Below, piece after piece: positions 1-6,627 of a stretch of DNA of 15,513 bases. Source of the stretch: Clostridiaceae bacterium OM02-2AC (GTDB taxonomy: Bacteria > Bacillota_I > Bacilli_A > Erysipelotrichales > Erysipelotrichaceae); contig QULU01000060.1 in NCBI GenBank assembly GCA_003481775.1, positions 1 through 15,513 of the forward strand, written 5' to 3'. A program made the translations under genes and the position numbers. The notes under the pieces are model-generated. The model saw only the letters and a list, made by a program, of their open reading frames with translations, made no database searches and had not been told where the DNA came from. Numbering within the stretch: position 1 is the first letter of the stretch; every line of letters begins with the position of its first letter.

Positions 1-1
1 T

Positions 2-766
2 CTGTATCAGCGAAGTGTACAGTCCGATTCCCTGAAGACATATTCCAAAGCGCTACGACGCAATGAAGATCAGGTGGAAGGTCTGTTGAAGGCGGCAGAC
101 ACCTATAACGATATGTTGTTTCAAACTCAAGGGAACTATATCCAAGGTATCAGTGACAAGTATCTGACAGAGAAGGCTTATGAAAAACAGCTGCGATTGA
201 AGGACAGCGATGTCATGGCACGCATCGAGATACCGAAGATCAGTGTCGATCTTCCTATCTATCACGGTGTGAGTGAGAGTGTCCTATCAAAAGGTGTGGG
301 ACATCTTCGATCCAGCAGTCTTCCTGTCGGTGGTGAGAGTACGCATGCGGCATTGAGCGGACATCGTGGTCTTCCATCATCAAAGCTATTTACCAGATTA
401 GATGAATTGGGAAAAGGCGATCTCTTCTACATCGATATACTCGGCAGGACGCTGGCCTATCGGATCTGCGATATCCAAACGACAGATCCACAGGATACCG
501 GTCTGTTGGAGATACAAGAAGGAAGAGACCTCGTGACGCTTATCACCTGTACGCCATACGGGATCAATACGAAAAGGCTGCTCATAACAGGAGAACGGGC
601 AGCTTATGAGAAACAGGAAAAGGAATCGATCCAGGGATCGATGATGTCGATACGAGAACTTATCTTTACGGCAGCACCCTTTGTGATCGTCACGCTCCTG
701 TTGGGAAAAGAAATCTATCATCATAGAAAAAGAAGGAGGTCAAAAGAACATGAAGAAGCGAAATAA
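2..766 (+). CDS. Class C (pilin-type) sortase, 5' partial
   Basis: Membrane transpeptidase that would polymerise or anchor the pilin-like protein encoded immediately downstream. The frame is open to the window edge at base 2, so the true start, and presumably an N-terminal membrane segment, lies outside; an internal GTG at 74 is not a convincing start. The sortase core is complete. It has an IEIPKI strand followed by the PIYHG motif, the catalytic His in SGHRG (codon 362-364), the catalytic Cys in TLITCTPYG (codon 548-550) and the Arg in NTKRLL (codon 575-577). A C-terminal hydrophobic helix (about 656-703) with a basic tail is typical of class C enzymes. The DP(F/W/Y) lid motif usual in pilin sortases is not seen ahead of the IEIPKI strand. 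The stop overlaps the next gene by 17 bp, so the two are translationally linked. Family assignment is strong; substrate choice is inferred from the neighbour. Confidence 0.93.
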   Translation: MYQRSVQSDSLKTYSKALRRNEDQVEGLLKAADTYNDMLFQTQGNYIQGISDKYLTEKAYEKQLRLKDSDVMARIEIPKISVDLPIYHGVSESVLSKGVGHLRSSSLPVGGESTHAALSGHRGLPSSKLFTRLDELGKGDLFYIDILGRTLAYRICDIQTTDPQDTGLLEIQEGRDLVTLITCTPYGINTKRLLITGERAAYEKQEKESIQGSMMSIRELIFTAAPFVIVTLLLGKEIYHHRKRRRSKEHEEAK

Positions 767-1694
767 GATAGTCTGCATCATGACATTATCGTTGTTGTCA
801 TTATGCTGCATCCGGCCGGTAAGCGCACAGGAAGCACTTCCCCAGCCTATGGATCCTTCTACACAGGAGAAAGGCGGTGTCCATGTGGAACTGGAGGAAA
901 CACAAGATAAGTTATCCAGAGAAGGCGTCGGTCTTTCTCTGGCCTATGTCGCAACGATAAAGGAAGGGAGCTATCAGCTTACCGAGGACTATAGCTCTGC
1001 GAATGTGGATCTGAATGCCATCGAAACGGCAGAAGGACTGCAGGAAGCCGCAGATACATTGCAGCCACTCGTGAAAGACGCGATACAGACGAAACAGACA
1101 AATGCGCAGGGTATCGTAGATTTCACAGATCTGGAGGTAGGTGTCTATCTGCTGTATGTGAGTGATCAGGCGGGCTATGAAACGATACAGCCGACACTGA
1201 TCAGCGTACCGATGTGGGATGAGACCGCCAAACAGATGAACTACCATATCGAAGTATTCCCAAAACATGCGCCTTTACCGGCATTGCATGTGCGGAAAGT
1301 CGATCATTATGATCATAAGAGCATTTTAAAAGAAGCTGAATTTACTCTGTATTCCGATGCGGAGTGCACAGAAGCCATCAAAACAGAAAAGACAGATCCG
1401 AAGGATGGGGTCGCGTCATTCGATGGACTATTATATCAGACAGTATACATAAAGGAAACGAAGGCTCCTGCCGGTTATCAGCTATCGGATGAGGTCGTGA
1501 AGGTCACGATCGATGATGAATGGGTCAATGGTGACGATAATCTTCGTACGATCGTCTATGCGGACAGACCGCTTGCGACATCCGGCGGTCCTGATACCGG
1601 CGATCACACGAGTGTAGCCGGATGGATCTTCCTGCTTGGAGTATCCACATGCACTGCCTTCTTCTTATTGCGTAGAAAGCATGAGGCACAGTGA
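750..1694 (+). CDS. Sortase-anchored pilin-like surface protein (SpaA/Cna-B type)
   Basis: A 314-residue exported wall protein. It has a signal peptide (about 1-26, cleavage after VSA) and a first prealbumin-like domain (about 42-170) ending in HIEVFPK, which matches the pilin motif, so Lys172 is the likely inter-subunit isopeptide lysine. A second SpaA-type domain (about 179-256) has Lys183 in VRKVD and the E-box Glu236 in ETKAPAGY. The C-terminal sorting signal is GPDTGD (280-285), followed by a hydrophobic stretch (287-306) and a basic RRK tail. The first residue of the usual LPXTG is replaced by Gly. At this length it is a small pilin or ancillary subunit rather than a large backbone pilin. 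A strong AAGGAGGT ribosome site at about 733-740 precedes the ATG. It overlaps the sortase upstream and the next gene downstream, which suggests a dedicated sortase-substrate pair inside a conjugation operon. Confidence 0.9.
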   Translation: MKKRNKIVCIMTLSLLSLCCIRPVSAQEALPQPMDPSTQEKGGVHVELEETQDKLSREGVGLSLAYVATIKEGSYQLTEDYSSANVDLNAIETAEGLQEAADTLQPLVKDAIQTKQTNAQGIVDFTDLEVGVYLLYVSDQAGYETIQPTLISVPMWDETAKQMNYHIEVFPKHAPLPALHVRKVDHYDHKSILKEAEFTLYSDAECTEAIKTEKTDPKDGVASFDGLLYQTVYIKETKAPAGYQLSDEVVKVTIDDEWVNGDDNLRTIVYADRPLATSGGPDTGDHTSVAGWIFLLGVSTCTAFFLLRRKHEAQ

Positions 1695-2533
1695 AAAAAA
1701 GCCAGTATATGACATTCATCCTCTGTGTCCTCCTACTCTGCCTGGGATTTTGGTATCTCTTATTTCCGAAACCGGCAGATAAAGATGACCTGTCGATCAC
1801 ATTCAAGGATACGGAAAAGGTGAAACTGAACGAGAAGATCGAACCTGTCGATCTGATCCGTTCGACAAATTCTACGAAGATCCTGTATCCGACGATCGAT
1901 ACCTCATCCCCGGGGGTAAAGAAGCTCTTATATATCGCTGTGGGAGAGGACGGAGAACAAAAAGAATTCATGAAGGAGATCCGGGTGGTGGCACCGAAAC
2001 CACCTGTCCTTCAACTCAAGAAGGATAAGGTCGAGATCTATGTGAAGGAAGCATTCGATGCAAGAGCATACGTAAAGAAAGCCTATAGTGACTATGACGG
2101 TGATCTGGACGTATCGATCCGTGGAAGCTTTGATGTGAAGAAAGCCGGTACTTATACGATCACGTATCAGGTCAAAGATTCCAGCGGCCATACTGCCACG
2201 AAGGAGCTGCGGCTCATCGTCAAAGAAAAAGAAGAAGCGCCAAAGGAAAAGAAGCCACAGCATCCACAGAATGCAGAACGGCCATCCACTGCACAGCCGC
2301 CGAAAGAACAAGATACGACGACAGGCTCTGCATCGTCTCCGAAAGCAGAGAAGCCACAGGAACCGGCCCCATCGATCGGCGTACAGACATGGCTGTTTGC
2401 CAATGGAGAGAGTTTCTCCTCCGCACTGGAAAAATGTAATGCCGCAGGAGCGGTAAGTGGAAGGAGGTATCAGTGTGATGTGTTACAGGATGATGCCGGT
2501 ATCTATATCGGCTACCGGCTCGATCTACGATGA
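1691..2533 (+). CDS. Membrane-anchored protein with Ig-like (DUF5011-type) domain
   Basis: A 280-residue protein with a single N-terminal membrane helix (about 7-25), so probably exposed on the outer face. Residues about 30-102 form a beta-rich domain. Residues about 103-178 match the bacterial Ig-like DUF5011 pattern, with DYDGDLD at 134-140 and KAGTYTITYQVKDSSG at 151-166. A Pro/Lys/Glu/Gln-rich linker (about 179-228) leads to a C-terminal segment of about 50 residues with a Cys pair (249, 262) that could form a disulfide. The start is GTG at 1691, overlapping the pilin stop by 4 bp, with a weak GAGG just upstream; ATG at 1709 is an alternative but would shorten the membrane helix. There is no sorting signal, so it is not a sortase substrate. 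A role in adhesion, pilus base or mating-pair contact is inferred from position only. Confidence 0.85.
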   Translation: MKKSQYMTFILCVLLLCLGFWYLLFPKPADKDDLSITFKDTEKVKLNEKIEPVDLIRSTNSTKILYPTIDTSSPGVKKLLYIAVGEDGEQKEFMKEIRVVAPKPPVLQLKKDKVEIYVKEAFDARAYVKKAYSDYDGDLDVSIRGSFDVKKAGTYTITYQVKDSSGHTATKELRLIVKEKEEAPKEKKPQHPQNAERPSTAQPPKEQDTTTGSASSPKAEKPQEPAPSIGVQTWLFANGESFSSALEKCNAAGAVSGRRYQCDVLQDDAGIYIGYRLDLR

Positions 2534-2554
2534 TGTACCAGTGACTGGTACATC
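2532..2554 (+). repeat. Perfect hairpin in the only sizeable intra-operon gap
   Basis: Stem GATGTACCAG (2532-2541), loop TGA (2542-2544), stem CTGGTACATC (2545-2554). The 10-bp stem is perfect and the left arm overlaps the stop codon of the Ig-like protein gene. No U-run follows, so it is not a standard intrinsic terminator. It lies in the 65-bp gap between the surface-protein genes and the TcpC gene, the largest gap anywhere from 2 to 13850. It could be an mRNA stability or processing element, or a protein-binding site, because its core is nearly palindromic DNA. The core recurs at 10297-10313. Confidence 0.75.
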
Positions 2555-2598
2555 TGCCAATAGAAACGATGTAAGGATGATAGAAAGGAGGAAAGAGG

Positions 2599-3552
2599 AT
2601 GCTGTTCAAACGGCTGCATAAACACCTGGATCAGGATATACAAGAGCACCCGGAAGGAAGTGAGGGTCCACAGGTAGAACATACAGAGGAGGAACTGGAA
2701 GCACATCTACAGAAGCTGATGAAGCGACAACGGCGTATCGTGCGATTGAAGAAAGCAGTTCTGTATCTGATCGTAGGCATCGGTCTGCTGGGAGGATTCC
2801 GTTCCCTTGCTCAGGAACGACCGGACATAACGCCTGCAGTAGCGGTGAACGACTATAGCTTCCTGGAGGATTATATAAAAAACTATTATAAATATCCGCA
2901 GGATGAAGAGAGTCAACAGTTCCTACAGGAATTCACGACCGGAGGAAGCTGGAACGTATCCTATGATCAAAAGATCAAGAGTGCCGAGGTAGAAACCGTA
3001 GATGTATATCAGGTGGAGCCATCCGATACAGAGGAAGGCCGGCTCACATCCTATGCCAGCGTATCTCTCGATCTGAAAGACGACGAAGGCAAGAGGAAAC
3101 GACAAACGGCATATATCGCGATACGTTCTATTCAAAAAGATGGTCACTATATCGTGGATCGTCCGATCTCGATGATATCAACTTCGCCAGCTGCTATGAA
3201 TGAGGATATGAAAAAAGGGCTGGAGACAGAAAAAGAAGATATCAAGGGACAGGACTGTACGGAACAGGAGAAGCAGGAGATCACGAATACGATCCAGTTG
3301 TTCTTTACGACCTATGCCGCTGATCTGGAACAGGCACGGCTCCTGATGCAGGATCCGGAAACGCTGAAACCATTGGATCCGGATACGAAACCGGTATTCG
3401 TCAGTCTGCAGTCCGCCATACAGAATGAGGATGAGATACAGGCAGATGTGATCGTCCGCTATGAAACGAAGGAACTATTCCAACAGGAACGTAGCGTGCG
3501 TTTCCTGTTCGATAGAAAAACGAACAAGATCATTTCAAAGGAGGAGTATTAG
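2599..3552 (+). CDS. TcpC-family conjugal transfer protein (VirB8-like)
   Basis: A 317-residue protein. It has a charged, Glu-rich cytoplasmic N-terminus (1-50), one membrane helix (about 53-70) and an extracellular region (about 83-317). That region opens with FLEDYIKNYYKYP (88-100), typical of the first NTF2-like domain of TcpC. A second, similar alpha-beta domain appears to begin near residue 225 (EQEKQEITNTIQLFFTTYA). TcpC proteins of Tn916-like elements and pCW3 are bitopic channel components related to VirB8 and are needed for mating-channel assembly. The ATG is preceded by AAAGGAGG at about 2583-2590. It follows the 65-bp hairpin-bearing gap and lies 2 bp from the TcpD-like gene, so it starts the conjugation core proper. 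The length fits the family. Confidence 0.88.
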   Translation: MLFKRLHKHLDQDIQEHPEGSEGPQVEHTEEELEAHLQKLMKRQRRIVRLKKAVLYLIVGIGLLGGFRSLAQERPDITPAVAVNDYSFLEDYIKNYYKYPQDEESQQFLQEFTTGGSWNVSYDQKIKSAEVETVDVYQVEPSDTEEGRLTSYASVSLDLKDDEGKRKRQTAYIAIRSIQKDGHYIVDRPISMISTSPAAMNEDMKKGLETEKEDIKGQDCTEQEKQEITNTIQLFFTTYAADLEQARLLMQDPETLKPLDPDTKPVFVSLQSAIQNEDEIQADVIVRYETKELFQQERSVRFLFDRKTNKIISKEEY

Positions 3553-3554
3553 GT

Positions 3555-3848
3555 ATGGATTTTACAAAATTAGAAGGATTCAAGGTCATTTATTATTTGG
3601 TATTGCTCATCGTATTCGTGGCGCTCATGGTGTTCCTGTTGCGTAGTGCAAAGGAATCTCTGCGCCGCACCGGTGGGAAATGGCAGTCCGTCATCGATGA
3701 GATCGTCATCGGGTTCATCGTGTTGATCGCATTCACCATCATCGCGCAGATAGAGCCGTCATCGATCATCTCCTTCCTGACGAAGCCTCTCAAGTGGATA
3801 TGGGACCTCGTCCTGAAGGCATTGCGGTTCGTAGGCGTCAAGATCTAG
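3555..3848 (+). CDS. TcpD-like small membrane protein
   Basis: A 97-residue protein with two membrane helices (about 11-29 and 48-65). They are separated by a short basic loop (RSAKESLRRTGGKWQ) and followed by an amphipathic C-terminal helix containing several Trp, Leu and Lys residues. Its size, topology and position between TcpC and TcpE homologues match the TcpD family of small conjugation membrane proteins. It has no catalytic motif; the expected role is structural, in the mating channel. The AGGAGG site lies within the 3' end of the preceding gene, with the stop 2 bp before this ATG, so translation is likely coupled. The family call rests mostly on context and topology because such small proteins carry little sequence signature. 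Confidence 0.75.
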   Translation: MDFTKLEGFKVIYYLVLLIVFVALMVFLLRSAKESLRRTGGKWQSVIDEIVIGFIVLIAFTIIAQIEPSSIISFLTKPLKWIWDLVLKALRFVGVKI

Positions 3849-3857
3849 AGGGCCATC

Positions 3858-4238
3858 ATGAAGAGCGCCTATAATTATACGGCTGTCGAGACACACAAGC
3901 AGAAGCTGTATATCCCCTATATCGGGATCGAACTGAATGGCTGGGGGATGGTACTCGTGATGCTGGGGGGTCTGTTGTTTGCACTGATCCCCATCGGTAT
4001 CCCTGCGTATCATCTGTTCGGATCCTTGGGGATCCTGTTGTCGATCGCGATCGCTGCGGTACTGGAGATCGGCGCTGTGATGTTCCTGACAGAGATCGAC
4101 CGGGAGAGCCGCAAGAACAAGCTGATCACGTTCTACTATCGGGATGTGAAGAACTATCGCATCCTGTATGATTCCCAAGGACACACACATAGATTATCGA
4201 AGGAAAGAGAAGGGAGAGTGCATCGGTGTGTACGTTGA
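3858..4238 (+). CDS. TcpE-family conjugal transfer protein
   Basis: A 126-residue protein with an N-terminal cytoplasmic YNYTAVETHKQKLYIPYIG segment, two adjacent membrane helices (about 28-50 and 55-77) and a conserved-looking basic segment after the second helix (EIDRESRKNKLITFYYRD, residues 79-96). This arrangement is characteristic of TcpE (Tn916 Orf17-like) proteins, which sit at the membrane beside the VirB4-type ATPase in the transfer channel. The AGGG ribosome site (3849-3852) lies 5 bp before the ATG. The 3' end overlaps the VirB4 gene, by 11 bp if that gene starts at the GTG at 4228. The order TcpC-TcpD-TcpE-VirB4 supports the assignment. Confidence 0.87.
   Translation: MKSAYNYTAVETHKQKLYIPYIGIELNGWGMVLVMLGGLLFALIPIGIPAYHLFGSLGILLSIAIAAVLEIGAVMFLTEIDRESRKNKLITFYYRDVKNYRILYDSQGHTHRLSKEREGRVHRCVR
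4211..4216 (+). promoter_or_regulatory. Ribosome binding site favouring the GTG start of the VirB4 gene
   Basis: AGGGAG lies 11 bp upstream of GTG 4228 inside the TcpE gene. The longer in-frame start, ATG at 4168, has no purine-rich site in front of it and would force a 71-bp overlap with TcpE. The GTG is therefore preferred. Confidence 0.55.
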
Positions 4239-6627
4239 ACCTTATTACAGCTATGGAGAAGGAAACATCGTCTACTGTAAGGAATGTATCTGTTATCACT
4301 ATGAGATCCGTCCGATGAACAGCCTGTATGCATCCGATCATCAGCTGCAGACATTGATCGATAACCTGCATCGGAAGATCCTATCTGTCAATATGCCGGG
4401 AGCGATCTATATCCTGCCACAGCGCATCGATGAACAGGGTATCCTAAAGCATTATAAGACGTTATATGAGACGAATGGTGATCCACAGACAGAGAAGCTG
4501 TATCGCTCCTTCATGAAGGATATCAAAGCGCAGCTGACAAGTGGTATCAAGTATCGCTATCGGATACATATATGCTTTACAGACAACCGTGATCCATTGA
4601 AGAAAAAGTGGTTGAGTGGTTGGCTGAGTAAGAACAACGATCCGTTGGAAAAGCGGATGGTCGATCTGAGTGAGGTCATCGATGAACAGATATACAAGAA
4701 ATTGAGTATGGATCTGAGTGTGGAACGACCGGACAAGAAAGAGATACAGCATCTATATGATTATCTGGCGATCCCGATCGAGATACCGATATCCGATTAT
4801 TACACGATCCCACAGGCAACGGAGCTGGAATATCATTATCAGACGCTGAAGAACAAAGGTGGATTCCGGGAGCTGTATTCTCGAGTGCTCATCGCAGATA
4901 AACTCATCCAGGATCGATTGGAGGATGGGTATCGTGCGAATGTGGCAGTCAATGAGATCCAGCTCTATACCTTCCCTGTCGACACGATCATCAAGTTCGA
5001 TCTGGAGCATACGCAGACCTTCAAGAGCAATATGACCGGAAAACGTGAGGAGATCCATAAGAATGCACGCCGTTACTGGCAGAGCAGCGGACGAAAGGAC
5101 AAGGAAGCACAGAAAGCCTTCGAGCTTGCGAAGATCGGAGAAGATGTGGATCCATCGATCGAAGATTCCAAGATCCGCTGGCAGATGATGCTGCGCATCC
5201 GTGCCAATACGCAGGACATGCTGATGAAGCGCAGCGACAAGCTGCAGAAGAGATTCGAAGGGAAACGGATCCAGTTGACTTATGCAATCGGGGAACAGGA
5301 ACAGCTTGCGGAACACCTGTTTCCATACAAGAACAGCTGTTACCGGTATGTGAATCTAACAGACGTTTTGTACTTTGCGCATTTTAATTTTTTCGGTGGC
5401 TTATACATAGGAGAAGCAGACAAAGGAGTCGTGCTCACCTATACGAGACCTGCAGACCTGCCGGTACGGATCGACATCGAGGCTCCGATCAAGGGATTGA
5501 CGCAGACAGGGTCCTCTACGGTGGCCTTTGTCGGAGAGACCGGTTCCGGGAAATCACAGATAGCCAACTATTTTGCACTCCTCTCCATGATCTTCTATGG
5601 GCACCGGCTGCTGTTGGTCGATCCGAAAGGTGACCGTCACAAGCTCGTGAAGCTGTTGGATCGCTTCGGTGATCTGACCTCTCACCTCATCATCGGAGAT
5701 CCATCTTGTCCAAACGGAATGTTCGATGCCTTCCTATTACATCCGGATTCTCCCTTAGATGCATTGGCAGCGGCCAAGAATGATATCATCGCCCTGGTAC
5801 GTGCCATCAATCCACAGCAGGAGGTCGATCTGATGCAGGTCGATGAAGCATATATGGAGCTGAGCGAAGCGCTCCATCGTGGAAAGATCACACGGATCAC
5901 GATGCGAAGGTTGGTCGATGTCATGATGAACAAGGATCCTAAGCTTGCACGCAGCCTGTATTCCCTGCGCAATGATCCGATGGCTCGCCTGTTCTTCGGG
6001 GACGATGATACCGATATCTCGAAGGTGTTCCGTCTCGATCGCCCCTTCAATTTGATCACGTTCGCGAAGATGCCGGTGTATTCCAGAGATTCGCTCACCT
6101 ATAGCTATGATTCCGGGAATCTGGAACATCGGATTTTCTCCCTCATCCTGGGAAAGGTCAATGAGATCACGAACATGTTCCTGCGTATGTACAAAGGACA
6201 AGCGAAGACGATGCTGTTCGATGAGGCAAAACTGTATTCGACAGTCCCGGGTGGTATGTCCGTATTAGTGAACAACAATCTGATCGCAAGATCGGAGCTG
6301 TGTGATATGCTGATCATCCTGCAGAACTGGAGCGATCTTCCGGATTCCATCATCAATAATACCGGGCAATTTTTCATCGGCAATATGAAGAGCAAGGACG
6401 AGATCCAGCGTATCCTGTGCCATTTCGATCTGGATGGCAATTCCACGCTGTCCGCTATCCTGCAGGATCGAACGAAGGAGGAAGGTGTCGACCAGGCAAA
6501 GCAGCACAATTTCTTATACTGTGATTACAACAACCGCAAATGCCTGACGAAGATGGCGATCTTGCCGATGTTCTCGGATGCCTTCCGCACCTTCAAGGAT
6601 ATCGATGAACAGGGGGCGAAGTCATGA
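4228..6627 (+). CDS. VirB4-like conjugation ATPase
   Basis: A cytoplasmic motor ATPase of the mating channel, 799 residues from the GTG start. An N-terminal half of about 400 residues contains the family's interaction region. The C-terminal RecA/HerA-like motor domain has Walker A GETGSGKS (codons 5533-5556), a LLLVDPKGD segment soon after it (about 5611-5637) and Walker B MLFDEA with Asp-Glu at 6220-6225, followed by a conserved-looking LIILQNWSDLP segment. The size and motif layout match Tn916 Orf16-type VirB4 proteins. An ATG at 4168 would give 819 residues but lacks a ribosome site and overlaps TcpE heavily. The stop overlaps the next start as ATGA, showing tight coupling to the VirB6-like protein. 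No membrane helix is seen, so recruitment to the membrane is probably through TcpE and TcpC, as known for the family. Confidence 0.93.
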   Translation: MYVEPYYSYGEGNIVYCKECICYHYEIRPMNSLYASDHQLQTLIDNLHRKILSVNMPGAIYILPQRIDEQGILKHYKTLYETNGDPQTEKLYRSFMKDIKAQLTSGIKYRYRIHICFTDNRDPLKKKWLSGWLSKNNDPLEKRMVDLSEVIDEQIYKKLSMDLSVERPDKKEIQHLYDYLAIPIEIPISDYYTIPQATELEYHYQTLKNKGGFRELYSRVLIADKLIQDRLEDGYRANVAVNEIQLYTFPVDTIIKFDLEHTQTFKSNMTGKREEIHKNARRYWQSSGRKDKEAQKAFELAKIGEDVDPSIEDSKIRWQMMLRIRANTQDMLMKRSDKLQKRFEGKRIQLTYAIGEQEQLAEHLFPYKNSCYRYVNLTDVLYFAHFNFFGGLYIGEADKGVVLTYTRPADLPVRIDIEAPIKGLTQTGSSTVAFVGETGSGKSQIANYFALLSMIFYGHRLLLVDPKGDRHKLVKLLDRFGDLTSHLIIGDPSCPNGMFDAFLLHPDSPLDALAAAKNDIIALVRAINPQQEVDLMQVDEAYMELSEALHRGKITRITMRRLVDVMMNKDPKLARSLYSLRNDPMARLFFGDDDTDISKVFRLDRPFNLITFAKMPVYSRDSLTYSYDSGNLEHRIFSLILGKVNEITNMFLRMYKGQAKTMLFDEAKLYSTVPGGMSVLVNNNLIARSELCDMLIILQNWSDLPDSIINNTGQFFIGNMKSKDEIQRILCHFDLDGNSTLSAILQDRTKEEGVDQAKQHNFLYCDYNNRKCLTKMAILPMFSDAFRTFKDIDEQGAKS

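Noticed and set aside
2167..2609. Minus-strand frames opposite the Ig-like protein's linker and the 65-bp gap
   Set aside because: No domain or ribosome site, and they span the junction of two solid plus-strand genes.
4168..4227. ATG at 4168 as start of the VirB4 gene
   Set aside because: No ribosome site and a 71-bp overlap with TcpE; GTG 4228 has AGGGAG upstream and an 11-bp overlap.
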